64,000 bases of DNA from JBPOFM01 sp041391925. GTDB lineage: Bacteria; Bacteroidota; Bacteroidia; Flavobacteriales; Flavobacteriaceae. Below the pieces are notes generated by a model that worked only from the letters and a program-made list of their open reading frames with translations, did not search any database and was not told where the DNA came from. Shown in pieces: positions 35,849 through 45,340 of this stretch. Both the position numbers and the translations under genes were made by a program. Position 1 is the stretch's first letter; every line of letters begins with the position of its first letter. The DNA is taken from assembly GCA_041391925.1 (NCBI GenBank), contig JAWKNA010000003.1, positions 558,001 to 622,000 of the forward strand, in the 5' to 3' direction.

Positions 35849-37738
35849 ATGATGCAAAAACAGTCCCATAAATCATTGGAAGAAGTACACGGAACGGTTG
35901 AAACTTCCGGCAAAAAATCACCATGGAAAAAATTACTGGCATTTTTAGGACCTGCTTATTTGGTAAGTGTAGGCTATATGGACCCAGGAAACTGGGCGAC
36001 TGATATCGCTGGAGGCAGCCAATTTGGTTACAAGCTCATTTGGGTTTTATTGATGAGCAATATTATGGCCCTTTTGCTTCAAAGTTTATGTGCACGATTG
36101 GGTGTGGTGCGAGGTCGCGATTTGGCACAGGCATCTCGCGAGGCATACAATCCGTTTGTCAATTTTATCCTTTACATTCTTGCAGAAATTGCCATTGTGG
36201 CCTGTGACCTTGCAGAAGTGATTGGGATGGCAATCGGTTTGAATCTTTTGTTTGGTTTGCCTATGGTTTGGGGCGTAACCATTACAGCTTTGGATACATT
36301 TTTATTGTTGTTTCTTTTGAATAAAGGTATGCGTAAAATGGAAGTCTTCATCATCGGACTTATTCTCATTATCGGGCTATCTTTTTTGGTCGAAATGTTT
36401 TTGGCAAAACCAGATGTGGGTGATATTATGGCAGGCCTTATCCCTTCAATTCCTAACAGCACGGCATTATATATAGCAATAGGAATCATCGGAGCAACGG
36501 TAATGCCACACAATTTGTATTTGCATTCATCATTGGTACAATCCAGAAAAATTGAGCGAACGCGCAAAGGAATCAAACAAGCACTGAAGTATAATTTTAT
36601 AGACTCTGCCATAGCTCTAAATCTTGCGTTTTTTGTGAATGCTGCCATCTTGATTTTGGCGGCTTCTGTATTCTTTAAAAATGGGATGTATGAAATTGCC
36701 GAAATACAGGATGCGCATGCACTTTTGGAACCACTTTTGGGTTCCACTCTTGCACCTACATTTTTTGCCATTGCTCTGATTGCTGCAGGGCAAAGTAGCA
36801 CACTTACAGGAACACTGGCTGGACAAATTGTGATGGAAGGCCACTTGAATTTACGCATCCAACCTTGGGTACGACGCTTGATTACCCGAATGTTGGCCAT
36901 TATTCCAGCGCTGTTTACAGTCATTTATTTTGGTGAAAGCGGTACAGGAAAGTTGTTGGTATTAAGTCAAGTAGTTTTGAGCTTGCAATTGGGATTTGCC
37001 ATCATCCCATTGATTCATTTTGTCAGCAGCAAAAAATTGATGAATGGGTTTGAAATTAAATGGCCATTGCGCATTGCATCTTGGTTGATTACTTTAATTA
37101 TAGTAGGGCTAAACGCCAAATTGGTATATGATGAAATTATGGGATGGTTGACTACTTCAGAAAACCCAATTTACATTTGGATATTTGTAGTGCCTATCGC
37201 CATTGGCGCAGGACTACTTCTCTTGTATATTACTTTTAAGACGACCACTGCTCATATGAAATTTGAAAATCGCAAAATGGTGCCACACATCCTTGACGCC
37301 AAAGTTGAAGATGTTATAAAACCGTTATCCTATAAAAGGATTGCCGTTCCTGTTGATTTTTCCACTTCTGACGAGAAGAGCATTTCCACGGCCTTGCAAA
37401 TGGGAGGAAAGGATGCCACATACACACTCATCCACATTGTGGAAACTCCTGGCGCGATGATTTATGGAGATGAAATAGATGATTATGAAACAGAGAGCGA
37501 CGAAGCCTTTTTAAAAAAATATCAAGAAAAATTGGAGCAAAAAGGATTCGTGGTAAATGTTGAACTCGGCTTCGGTTCACCCAAAAAGAGCATTCCCAAA
37601 ATTGTGAATGCTTCGGATTTTGATTTACTGGTTCTGGGGAGTCATGGACATACCGCATTTAAGGATTTGCTACTTGGAACTACTGTGGATGCGGTTCGTC
37701 ATAAAGTCTCAATCCCTATAATGATTGTAAGAAATTAG
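35849..37738 (+). CDS. mntH: Nramp-family Mn2+/Fe2+ transporter fused to a universal stress domain
   Basis: A 629-residue fusion. Residues about 25-475 form an Nramp/MntH transporter with about 11 helices; metal-binding motifs are D45-P-G-N48 in helix 1 and M219-P-H221-N in helix 6. Residues about 490-629 are a soluble universal stress protein (UspA-like) domain, with the ATP-binding loop GSHGHTAFKDLLLGTT fitting G-2x-G-9x-G-S/T. The transporter imports divalent metal with protons. The cytoplasmic Usp domain could tie uptake to nucleotide or stress state, which is inference. The gene is 3 bp after mntR and 7 bp before an outer-membrane protein gene. Confidence 0.92.
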   Translation: MMQKQSHKSLEEVHGTVETSGKKSPWKKLLAFLGPAYLVSVGYMDPGNWATDIAGGSQFGYKLIWVLLMSNIMALLLQSLCARLGVVRGRDLAQASREAYNPFVNFILYILAEIAIVACDLAEVIGMAIGLNLLFGLPMVWGVTITALDTFLLLFLLNKGMRKMEVFIIGLILIIGLSFLVEMFLAKPDVGDIMAGLIPSIPNSTALYIAIGIIGATVMPHNLYLHSSLVQSRKIERTRKGIKQALKYNFIDSAIALNLAFFVNAAILILAASVFFKNGMYEIAEIQDAHALLEPLLGSTLAPTFFAIALIAAGQSSTLTGTLAGQIVMEGHLNLRIQPWVRRLITRMLAIIPALFTVIYFGESGTGKLLVLSQVVLSLQLGFAIIPLIHFVSSKKLMNGFEIKWPLRIASWLITLIIVGLNAKLVYDEIMGWLTTSENPIYIWIFVVPIAIGAGLLLLYITFKTTTAHMKFENRKMVPHILDAKVEDVIKPLSYKRIAVPVDFSTSDEKSISTALQMGGKDATYTLIHIVETPGAMIYGDEIDDYETESDEAFLKKYQEKLEQKGFVVNVELGFGSPKKSIPKIVNASDFDLLVLGSHGHTAFKDLLLGTTVDAVRHKVSIPIMIVRN

Positions 37739-37745
37739 TGGTAGG

Positions 37746-38498
37746 ATGTTGAAAAAAGCAATTGTTTTTAGTGCATGTTTGATGGGTCAGTTTAGCCATG
37801 CCCAAACGATTGTTACAGACAGGCCTGACCAAACGGAAAGCCCTTCAGCAATTCCACAAGGAAGTTTTCAATTGGAAACTGGTATCGTCATTGGGTTTTC
37901 TGAAAATGATGAGGTTTCGGAACAACAAATTTTAGCACCGACGACACTTTTTAGGATAGGGATTGTTAAAGGACTTGAAATAAGGGTTGTCAATCAACTG
38001 GAAAATATCAAAATTAAAAATAGTGGAGAAAGCAGTTTTGGCATCAGCGATTTGGAAGTTGGTGCAAAATTGGAATTGTTGCATAAAGATAACCTCAATA
38101 CCAAAATGGCGTTTTTGTCACATCTCATCCTTCCGACAGGCTCAAAAGAATTGACCAGTAACACATTTGGAACCGTCAATAAACTTGCCGTATCACATTC
38201 CATAGCTGAATCGCTCGATTTGGGTTACAATATTGGCTATAATTATTTTGGCGAAGACAATGGAGATTTAACCTACTCTGTGGCCTTGGGAATTGGGCTG
38301 ACCGATACTCTCGGACTGTATGTGGAAACGTATGGTGAATGGATTAAATTTGAGGACTTTCAATCCAATTTTGATGCAGGATTTACGTATTTGGTGAATA
38401 ATAACCTACAATTGGATGTTTCCTTCGGGACAGGGATTAACCATACCATGAATTACATCTCTGCTGGGTGCAGTATCAATTTTTCAAAAACTCAATGA
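37746..38498 (+). CDS. Outer-membrane channel-like protein, putative metal-uptake partner
   Basis: A 250-residue protein with a signal peptide ending near SHAQ and the N-terminal motif TDRPDQTESPSAIPQGSFQL of the MetA-pathway (phenol degradation) transporter family. The rest is alternating strands expected of a 12-16-strand beta-barrel, ending in a hydrophobic strand. Placed 7 bp after mntH in the same operon, it may let Mn2+ or Fe2+ across the outer membrane; that role is inferred from context. Its 3' end overlaps the opposing small FeoB-associated gene by 7 bp. Confidence 0.75.
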   Translation: MLKKAIVFSACLMGQFSHAQTIVTDRPDQTESPSAIPQGSFQLETGIVIGFSENDEVSEQQILAPTTLFRIGIVKGLEIRVVNQLENIKIKNSGESSFGISDLEVGAKLELLHKDNLNTKMAFLSHLILPTGSKELTSNTFGTVNKLAVSHSIAESLDLGYNIGYNYFGEDNGDLTYSVALGIGLTDTLGLYVETYGEWIKFEDFQSNFDAGFTYLVNNNLQLDVSFGTGINHTMNYISAGCSINFSKTQ

Positions 38499-38629
38499 CA
38501 TCCACAATCATCACCACTACCACAGCCTTTATCGGTTTTGGCTCTCTTGAAAAAGAATTTTTTAACCAAGAAACCGATTGCAAAGGCCAATGCTGTAAAA
38601 ACAAGTATATTTTGCAATAAAGTGTTCAT
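38492..38629 (-). CDS. FeoB-associated Cys-rich membrane protein
   Basis: A 45-residue protein translated from ATG 38627-38629. An N-terminal hydrophobic helix (NILVFTALAFAIGFLV) is followed by a basic stretch (KKFFFKRAK) and a cysteine/histidine tail, GCGSGDDCGCH. This is the layout of the FeoB_associated family, thought to assist ferrous-iron import, with the tail possibly binding metal on the cytoplasmic side. It is 37 bp downstream of feoB on the same strand, completing a feoA-feoB-small protein set. Confidence 0.85.
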   Translation of the reverse strand: MNTLLQNILVFTALAFAIGFLVKKFFFKRAKTDKGCGSGDDCGCH

Positions 38630-38666
38630 TTTTCTTTAAGTTTTAATTCAGTTTTCCAATTGCCCT

Positions 38667-40766
38667 TTATTTCAAAACCTGATAGGCTATCAATGCTACA
38701 AGATAGGCAAAACCACTCATAATTAAAAGCTGTAACACGGGCCATTTCCAAGTATTAGTCTCTTTTTTGACAATGGCAAGTGTGCTCATGCATTGCATCG
38801 CAAAGGCATAAAAAAGCAACAGCGAAATTCCTGATGCAAAATTAAACAATGGACCTCCCAAAATCGGGTTGACTTCTCCAGCCATTCGGTTTTTGATGGT
38901 ATCTTCATCATCACTTCCTACACTATAAATGGTCGCCAAGGTACCTACAAAGACTTCCCTAGCCGCAAACGAACTCACAATGGCAATACCTATTTTCCAA
39001 TCATAACCAAGAGGCCTGATAGTTGGTTCAATTGCTCTTCCCGTGATTCCGATAAAGGAATGCTCAAGCTTATAGGACGCGATGTGTTGCTGCAACGCTT
39101 CATCATTTAAATGTTGTGAAGCATAGTTTTTGGAAACGATGTCTTCTGCATTATTGAAATTCTCACCTGGTCCATAAGATGCCAAAAACCACAACACAAT
39201 CGAAATCGCCAAAATGATTTTTCCTGCACCAAACACAAAGGATTTTGTTTTTTCAATGACGGTCAAAACCACATTCTTTAACAAGGGCCATTTGTAATTG
39301 GGCATTTCAATCACAAAAAATGTTTTGCTTTTTATCTTTAAGATTTTGTTTAAAATATAGGCCGAACCAATAGCGGCAGCAAATCCCAGAAGGTAGAGAA
39401 GCATGAGGGTTAAAGCTTGGTAGCCCAAACCAAAAATTCGCCCTTCTGGTATGACCAATGCAATGATGATCAAATAGACAGGAAGACGTGCAGAACACGT
39501 AGTAAAAGGGGTGACCAAAATGGTAATCAGCCGTTCTTTCCAACTCTCAATATTTCGCGTTGCCATAATCGCAGGAATGGCACAGGCAGTACCAGAAATT
39601 AGAGGGACTACACTTTTTCCACTCAAACCAAAACGTCGCATGATCCGGTCCATTAAGAACACAACGCGGCTCATGTAACCACTTTCTTCAAGGACGGAAA
39701 TGAACAAAAACAAAAATGCAATCTGTGGAATGAAAATGACAATGCCTCCCAGTCCTGGAATAATCCCTTCAGTCAAAAGATTGGTGAATGCCCCTGAAGG
39801 CAATTGGTTCTTGGTCCATTCACCCAAAGAAGCAAAGGCATTATCGATTAAATCCATCGGTACACTTGACCAATCATAAATCGCTTGAAAAATGGTCAAT
39901 AAGATGACAAAGAAAATGGCATAGCCCCAAACCTTGTGGGTTAGGATTCTGTCAAATTTAATGCGCAAATCTTTCGCGGCTTTTAAATCTATGGTCTGGC
40001 CCAACTTCAAAGTATCGTTGATGAACTGATACCGTTTGATGGTTTCTTTCTGCTGAAGCCGCTTTAAATCACTTTTGGTTTTTGTCTTAAAATCGGCAAC
40101 AGGGTCAATTTCATTACGATTGGTTTTACCAAAATTGACATCTTGGGTGATGACCAACCAAAGTTTATAGAGCAATTGATTTGGAAAGGCTTTGCGAAGG
40201 CCATCAAAATAGGCTTTGTCAATTTCCGAAGCATGCATGCAAGGTTCTATGGACAATTCTTTATAATTGGAAATGAGTTCTTTCAGTTCCTCTATTCCTT
40301 TTCGCTTACGGGTACTGACAAGAGCAATTTTGGTCTTGAGTCGTTCCTCCAAAAAAGCAATATCCAAAGAAATCCCTTTATAAACCATTCTATCGGACAT
40401 ATTGATGACCAGTATAGTGGGGATTTCAAGGTCTTTGATTTGAGTAAACAGAAGAAGGTTGCGCTTTAGGTTTTCAACATCACTAATGACCACGGCTACA
40501 TCAGGAAAATCCTTGTCATTCCTGTTCAAAAGCAATTCAATGACCACATTTTCATCCAAAGAAGAGGCATTCAAGCTATAAGTGCCAGGCAAATCGATAA
40601 TATGCGCTTTCACACCTCGGGGCAATTTGCAGATGCCTTCTTTTTTCTCGACGGTAATACCTGGATAATTGCCCACTTTTTGGTTCAGACCTGTCAAGGA
40701 ATTGAACACCGAGGTTTTCCCAGTGTTTGGATTTCCGATAAGAGAGACATTGATCTGTTTACTCAT
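38667..40766 (-). CDS. feoB: Ferrous iron transport protein B
   Basis: A 699-residue FeoB. The N-terminal G domain shows G1 GNPNTGKTS (11-19), G3 DLPGTYSL and G4 NMSD. It is followed by a helical GDI-like linker and a membrane domain with two Gate repeats and CAIPAIMATR-type motifs. It imports Fe2+ across the inner membrane, powered or gated by GTP. Its ATG overlaps the feoA stop by 4 bp, so the two are translationally coupled. Confidence 0.95.
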   Translation of the reverse strand: MSKQINVSLIGNPNTGKTSVFNSLTGLNQKVGNYPGITVEKKEGICKLPRGVKAHIIDLPGTYSLNASSLDENVVIELLLNRNDKDFPDVAVVISDVENLKRNLLLFTQIKDLEIPTILVINMSDRMVYKGISLDIAFLEERLKTKIALVSTRKRKGIEELKELISNYKELSIEPCMHASEIDKAYFDGLRKAFPNQLLYKLWLVITQDVNFGKTNRNEIDPVADFKTKTKSDLKRLQQKETIKRYQFINDTLKLGQTIDLKAAKDLRIKFDRILTHKVWGYAIFFVILLTIFQAIYDWSSVPMDLIDNAFASLGEWTKNQLPSGAFTNLLTEGIIPGLGGIVIFIPQIAFLFLFISVLEESGYMSRVVFLMDRIMRRFGLSGKSVVPLISGTACAIPAIMATRNIESWKERLITILVTPFTTCSARLPVYLIIIALVIPEGRIFGLGYQALTLMLLYLLGFAAAIGSAYILNKILKIKSKTFFVIEMPNYKWPLLKNVVLTVIEKTKSFVFGAGKIILAISIVLWFLASYGPGENFNNAEDIVSKNYASQHLNDEALQQHIASYKLEHSFIGITGRAIEPTIRPLGYDWKIGIAIVSSFAAREVFVGTLATIYSVGSDDEDTIKNRMAGEVNPILGGPLFNFASGISLLLFYAFAMQCMSTLAIVKKETNTWKWPVLQLLIMSGFAYLVALIAYQVLK

Positions 40767-40993
40767 AGAATAATGTCGATTAGGATATGGATGGCAGTTT
40801 CTTTTCTGATAGCTAAATGGGTGCCATTGATATTGAGATACATGGGGTCTGCAAAAGGGGCAACCTGAACAAGTTCCACAAAATTACCGGGCAGACAACC
40901 CATTTCAAGTAATTTTAATGGAACATGAATGGAAGAAACATCAAGAATGACGGCTCTTTCGCCTCGTTTTAATTGTGCTAACGTTACAGACAA
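40763..40993 (-). CDS. feoA: Ferrous iron transport protein A
   Basis: A 76-residue SH3-like FeoA. The conserved core is LAQLKRGERAVILDV, LLEMGCLPGNFVELV and the final LAIRKETAIHILID. It starts at a TTG (40991-40993); no nearby ATG preserves the N-terminus. FeoA supports FeoB activity in the cytoplasm. A good promoter lies directly upstream (41020-41051). Confidence 0.9.
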   Translation of the reverse strand: MSVTLAQLKRGERAVILDVSSIHVPLKLLEMGCLPGNFVELVQVAPFADPMYLNINGTHLAIRKETAIHILIDIIL

Positions 40994-41019
40994 GCTTATT
41001 TAGATTGATTTTAAAGAAG

Positions 41020-41051
41020 CAAAAGTAAGGCAAAAAAAGCTCAGGTTCAAA
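41020..41051 (-). promoter_or_regulatory. Promoter of the feoAB operon
   Basis: On the minus strand TTTG (41051-41048), 20 bp, then TACTTTTG (41027-41020) matches both Bacteroidota promoter elements. The imperfect TTTA...TAAA dyad at about 41000-41015 lies just downstream and could hold an iron regulator. Confidence 0.6.
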
Positions 41052-41068
41052 GTTTAGGCTTTAAAGTT

Positions 41069-41737
41069 TTAGTCTTCCAATCGTAAGACTTTGATATCGG
41101 CCAACAATCGTTCGATGTCTTCAGGTTTTGTCCCATCATAATAGCCGCGAATCTGTCGCTTTTTATCAATCAGCATAAAGTTTTCGGTATGAATCATGTC
41201 ATACACATCACCATTGCCATCGGTTTTTACGGCCATATAGCTTTTACGGGCCAACTCATAAATCTGCTTTTTATCGCCTGTGACCAAATTCCATTTCGTA
41301 TCATTGACACCTTTTTCTAGGGCATATTTTTTCAACTGTACCACACTGTCAATTTCTGGAGTTACGGAATGTGATAATAGCATCACGTCATCATACTTCA
41401 AGATTTCCTTTTGAATTTGAGACATGTGATCGGTCATGATAGGACAGATACTCTGACAGGTGGTAAAAAAGAAATCCGCCACATAGATTTTATCCTTATA
41501 ATCCTCCTGGGTAATGGTTTTTCCATTTTGGTTGATGAGCTTAAAATTTGCAATATGATGATATTTGCTAATATATTGGATGGTGCTATCCACCATCTCC
41601 GCATTCACTTTTGAAGGTTGATAAATGGGAAGAACTTTTTTAGGCTTTAATATGGAATAAAAAATGAAAATGATGATAAGGGAAAGAATTAAAAAGCCAA
41701 TCCAGAAAAATTTAAACTGCTTAAAAAAGGATAACAT
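41069..41737 (-). CDS. SCO1/SenC-family copper/redox protein
   Basis: A 222-residue membrane-anchored thioredoxin-fold protein with an N-terminal transmembrane helix (about 10-30). The copper/redox motif is C94-x3-C98 in FFFTTCQSICPIMTDHM, and the conserved later histidine is in MIHTENFML. SCO proteins deliver copper to the CuA site of cytochrome c oxidase or act as periplasmic thiol reductants. A -7 element lies upstream (41774-41781). No oxidase genes are adjacent. Confidence 0.9.
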   Translation of the reverse strand: MLSFFKQFKFFWIGFLILSLIIIFIFYSILKPKKVLPIYQPSKVNAEMVDSTIQYISKYHHIANFKLINQNGKTITQEDYKDKIYVADFFFTTCQSICPIMTDHMSQIQKEILKYDDVMLLSHSVTPEIDSVVQLKKYALEKGVNDTKWNLVTGDKKQIYELARKSYMAVKTDGNGDVYDMIHTENFMLIDKKRQIRGYYDGTKPEDIERLLADIKVLRLED

Positions 41738-41773
41738 CTACTTAAAATTAAGGTCTTATGTAAGATTTGGCTG

Positions 41774-41781
41774 CAAAAATA
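41774..41781 (-). promoter_or_regulatory. Promoter -7 element of the SCO gene
   Basis: The minus strand reads TATTTTTG, fitting TAnnTTTG, 37 bp upstream of the ATG at 41737. Confidence 0.4.
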
Positions 41782-41831
41782 CGACCTATATACAAGAAAT
41801 TAGGTATTTTTAACATCCTAATTGGATAGCT

Positions 41832-43769
41832 ATGAAAATAATTTTACCTTCCTTTTTACTCTTAATCACGTTCTCAACGTTTGCTCAGGATTTTGATGCC
41901 TCCATCAATTCCATAAGGGAATCGGAGGCAAAAGCCGCTTTAAACCGAATGATGTTTAGGGCAAATCCCAATACGGGTAATTACGACGTTACATACCATC
42001 GTTTGGAACTCAATGTCAATCCCACCCAAGCACAAATCAGTGGGGATGTCACAACGTATTTTGAAGCCAAATCTCCTATGAGCCAGATCACGTTCGATTT
42101 GGCAAATAACATGTCAGTGTCACAAGTGTTACAAAGAGGAAATCCATTGGCCTTTTCCCAAAACGCGAATGATGAACTCGTCATCACCTTGCCTTCCATC
42201 CAAAACACAGGGGTTTTGGATTCCTTGACCATTAGTTATTCTGGTAATCCTGTAAGCTCTGGTTTTGGCTCCTTTGAAGTGAGCATACATAATGGAAAGC
42301 CTGTTCTCTGGACATTGTCTGAACCTTATGGCGCCAAAGCCTGGTGGCCTTGCAAACAGGATTTGATTGATAAGGTGGATGCGATAGATGTGTACATCAC
42401 TTCGCCACAATTCAATCCATCAGGGGATGAATATATAGCAGTTTCCAATGGCTTGGAGCAAGGTCAGGAGATTAATGGAGCCAGCAAAACAACGCATTAC
42501 CGACACCAATATCCAATTCCAGCCTATTTGGTAGCGATTGCCGTGACCAACTATGCGGTGTATTCGCATACAGTTCCAAATAATGGTAATCCTTTTGAAG
42601 TGGTCAATTATGTCTATCCAGAAAATCTAGCAAGCGCACAGAACAGCACACCTGTAACGGTGGATATCATCAACCTGTATGCAAGCTTGTTTGAGGAATA
42701 TCCGTTTGCAAACGAAAAATATGGCCATGCCCAATTTGGTTGGGGAGGCGGCATGGAGCATACCACAGTGTCGTTTATGGGAAGCTTTGGTAGAAGCTTA
42801 ATAGCGCACGAGTTAGGGCATCAGTGGTTTGGCGATAAGGTGACTTGCGGGAGTTGGAAAGATATTTGGCTCAACGAAGGCTTTGCAAGCTATTTGGAGG
42901 GACTCACCATTGAGAATCTCGATGGGAACTCATCATTTAGAAATTGGAAACAACAAACCATCAATAGCATCACCTCGCAACCCAATGGGGCCGTATATTT
43001 GACCAATACCGATACCTTGAGCGTCAATCGTATTTTCAATGGTAGATTAAGCTATGATAAAGGGGCAATGATGATTCACATGCTTCGAAAAAAATTGGGC
43101 GATGCCACCTTCTTTCAAGGAGTCCAAAATTATTTAAGCGACCCAGACCATGCTTATGGATATGCCAAAAGTGAGGATTTCATTAGTATTATGGAAGCTA
43201 CCAGCGGTGAGGATTTAAGTGAATTTTTTAACGATTGGCTCTACCATCAAGGTTATCCAACTTATAACATCCAATGGTACCAACCAAACAGCACTCAAAT
43301 CAGTGTACGAATATCCCAAACCCAGAGCGATCCGTCCGTTTCATTTTTTGAAGTGCCAGTACCATTGCGAATCCTTGGAACACAAGGAGAGGTCATGGAT
43401 ATAGTCCTCGACAATACGGCCAATCTAGAAATGTTCACTCGTACCGTCAATTTTACCGTGAGTGACGTTATCTTCGATCCGGAGTTCGATATCATTTCTA
43501 GAGACACGACGTTAGAATTGAACGTCGATGAAGAAGCGTTGGATCTGCCCTTTGTAATGTTTCCCAATCCTGCCTCACAAAACGTGTACATTCAAAAACC
43601 GGAAAGTATGCAAATCCAAGAGGTTCGTGTGTATGATGCTCTTGGCCAATTGTTGAGCCAAAGGCCTTACCAACCCATCATGGACGTTTCTGCTTTTTCC
43701 ACAGGCATGCTGTTTGTGCAATTTCAGACCAACACAGGCACCATTACTAAATCATTGTTAAAAAAATAG
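41832..43769 (+). CDS. Secreted M1-family aminopeptidase with T9SS sorting domain
   Basis: A 645-residue exported gluzincin. After a signal peptide (about 1-18) comes the M1 N-terminal beta domain, then the catalytic domain with H326-E-L-G-H330 and the third zinc ligand E349 in WLNEGF (HExxH-18-E). GGMEHTT replaces the usual G-x-M-E-N exopeptidase motif. The ERAP1-like C-terminal helical domain is absent; instead a type A T9SS sorting domain (about 570-645, starting VMFPNPAS) ends the protein. It should trim peptides outside the cell for nutrition. Confidence 0.92.
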   Translation: MKIILPSFLLLITFSTFAQDFDASINSIRESEAKAALNRMMFRANPNTGNYDVTYHRLELNVNPTQAQISGDVTTYFEAKSPMSQITFDLANNMSVSQVLQRGNPLAFSQNANDELVITLPSIQNTGVLDSLTISYSGNPVSSGFGSFEVSIHNGKPVLWTLSEPYGAKAWWPCKQDLIDKVDAIDVYITSPQFNPSGDEYIAVSNGLEQGQEINGASKTTHYRHQYPIPAYLVAIAVTNYAVYSHTVPNNGNPFEVVNYVYPENLASAQNSTPVTVDIINLYASLFEEYPFANEKYGHAQFGWGGGMEHTTVSFMGSFGRSLIAHELGHQWFGDKVTCGSWKDIWLNEGFASYLEGLTIENLDGNSSFRNWKQQTINSITSQPNGAVYLTNTDTLSVNRIFNGRLSYDKGAMMIHMLRKKLGDATFFQGVQNYLSDPDHAYGYAKSEDFISIMEATSGEDLSEFFNDWLYHQGYPTYNIQWYQPNSTQISVRISQTQSDPSVSFFEVPVPLRILGTQGEVMDIVLDNTANLEMFTRTVNFTVSDVIFDPEFDIISRDTTLELNVDEEALDLPFVMFPNPASQNVYIQKPESMQIQEVRVYDALGQLLSQRPYQPIMDVSAFSTGMLFVQFQTNTGTITKSLLKK

Positions 43770-43784
43770 CGATTACAATCGCAA

Positions 43785-43818
43785 TTGTTTTCTAAATCCC
43801 GCTAAAACACTACTTTTG
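43785..43818 (+). promoter_or_regulatory. Promoter of rseP
   Basis: TTG (43785-43787) and TACTTTTG (43811-43818) are separated by 23 bp. The predicted start is about 25 bp upstream of the ATG at 43849. A GCGATT-AC-AATCGC hairpin just before it follows the aminopeptidase stop. Confidence 0.5.
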
Positions 43819-43848
43819 CAGCTGATAATTTTTTTTGACTAGAGATAC

Positions 43849-45189
43849 ATGGAGTTTGTTATAAAAATCTCTCAATTTTTATTGAGTCTTTCGCTGCTGA
43901 TCATCCTACACGAATTAGGGCATTTCATACCGGCGAAACTGTTTAAGACACGCGTAGAAAAGTTCTACCTCTTTTTTGATATAAAATATTCATTGTTTAA
44001 AAAGAAAATCGGCGAAACCGTCTATGGTATTGGCTGGTTACCTTTAGGGGGTTATGTCAAAATAGCCGGAATGATTGATGAGAGTATGGATAAGGAGCAG
44101 ATGGCACAACCGGCACAACCATGGGAATTCCGTTCTAAACCGACCTGGCAACGCCTCATCATTATGCTAGGCGGCGTCACGGTCAACTTTATCCTGGCCT
44201 ACATCATTTATGTGTTTGCGTCTTTGGCGTATGGTGATATTGACATTAAAACCGATAGCATTAAGGATGGGTATTACGTATCCAACCCTATTTTGACCAA
44301 TCTGGGCATACAAACAGGCGATAAGGTCATTGCTATCAACGATGAAAAGATTGTCAACTATTCCGATATTCGCAAGAAACTCATTGAGGCCGAAACCATC
44401 ACCATTGAGAATGAAAATGGCACTAAAGAGGTCTCCTTGCCCCATGATTATTTGGGGAAATTAAGCACCTCCGATGACAAAACCTTCTTTGAGCTTCGCT
44501 TTCCATTTGTGGTGGGTGCTGTATCCGATTCTTCGGCGAACAAATCGGCAGATTTAAAACATAAAGACATCATCACGTCGATTAATGGGCAACCCTTGAA
44601 ATATTTTGACCAGATCAGCGACCGTTTAAAACCGCTTGCTGGCGAAACGGTCCAAGTTCAGATTCTACGCGACGGAAAAACTTTGGAGCGCCAGTTACAG
44701 GTAGATAAGGATGGTAAATTCGGGATTGCACCCATGGGTAGTTTATCAGATATCGAAAAGGTAGGGTATTATGACATCGTACGAAAAGAATACAGCTTTG
44801 TTGAAAGTTTTGGAGTTGGATTTACGAAATTCACAGGACAGATAGCATCTTATGGAGCACAGTTGAAGAAAATCTTTACGCCCAGCACAGGGGCCTATAA
44901 AGGTGTTGGTGGCTTCAAGGCCATTTACGATATTTTCCCAGACTCTTGGAGTTGGGAGTTCTTTTGGCAAATCACAGCATTCTTATCCATCATGTTGGGA
45001 GTTTTAAACCTGTTGCCAATTCCTGCGTTGGATGGTGGCCATGTGATGTTTTTACTGTACGAAATGGTTTCAGGACGTAAACCTTCCGAAAAGTTTTTGG
45101 AGAAAGCCCAAATGGTTGGCTTTTTCATCTTGATTGCACTGGTGCTGTTTGCCAACGGGAACGATATTTTCAAGGCAGTGTTTAAATAG
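43849..45189 (+). CDS. rseP: RIP metalloprotease RseP
   Basis: A 446-residue site-2 intramembrane protease. The zinc motif is H21-E-L-G-H25 in the first helix, and the second-site LDG motif is in NLLPIPALDGGHVMF near the C-terminus. Two PDZ-like regions lie between them (about 120-330), with GDKVIAINDEKI marking the first. It cleaves membrane-bound anti-sigma factors in envelope-stress signalling. It is alone between a promoter (43785-43818) and tRNA-Asn. Confidence 0.93.
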   Translation: MEFVIKISQFLLSLSLLIILHELGHFIPAKLFKTRVEKFYLFFDIKYSLFKKKIGETVYGIGWLPLGGYVKIAGMIDESMDKEQMAQPAQPWEFRSKPTWQRLIIMLGGVTVNFILAYIIYVFASLAYGDIDIKTDSIKDGYYVSNPILTNLGIQTGDKVIAINDEKIVNYSDIRKKLIEAETITIENENGTKEVSLPHDYLGKLSTSDDKTFFELRFPFVVGAVSDSSANKSADLKHKDIITSINGQPLKYFDQISDRLKPLAGETVQVQILRDGKTLERQLQVDKDGKFGIAPMGSLSDIEKVGYYDIVRKEYSFVESFGVGFTKFTGQIASYGAQLKKIFTPSTGAYKGVGGFKAIYDIFPDSWSWEFFWQITAFLSIMLGVLNLLPIPALDGGHVMFLLYEMVSGRKPSEKFLEKAQMVGFFILIALVLFANGNDIFKAVFK

Positions 45190-45210
45190 CGATATTTTTT
45201 AGAAAATATA

Positions 45211-45241
45211 TTTGTTGAATTTAAAAAATACAATATATTTG
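45211..45241 (+). promoter_or_regulatory. Promoter of tRNA-Asn
   Basis: TTTG (45211-45214), 19 bp, then TATATTTG (45234-45241) is a full match to the Bacteroidota consensus. It lies 25 bp upstream of the tRNA. Confidence 0.7.
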
Positions 45242-45266
45242 CAACCTCAAAAAAGGTAATATACCT

Positions 45267-45340
45267 TCCTCTTTAGCTCAGCTGGTTAGAGCATCTGACT
45301 GTTAATCAGAGGGTCCTTGGTTCGAGCCCAAGAAGAGGAG
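45267..45340 (+). tRNA. tRNA-Asn(GTT)
   Basis: A 74-nt cloverleaf: acceptor TCCTCTT pairs with AAGAGGA, D stem GCTC/GAGC, anticodon stem TCTGA/TCAGA with loop CTGTTAA (anticodon GTT at 45301-45303), T stem CTTGG/CCAAG with loop TTCGAGC. The discriminator base is G and CCA is not encoded. A strong promoter precedes it and a terminator follows. Confidence 0.96.

Noticed and set aside
36172..36924. A 250-codon minus-strand frame opposite mntH
   Set aside because: It is antisense to conserved Nramp helices and is a by-product of their codon use.
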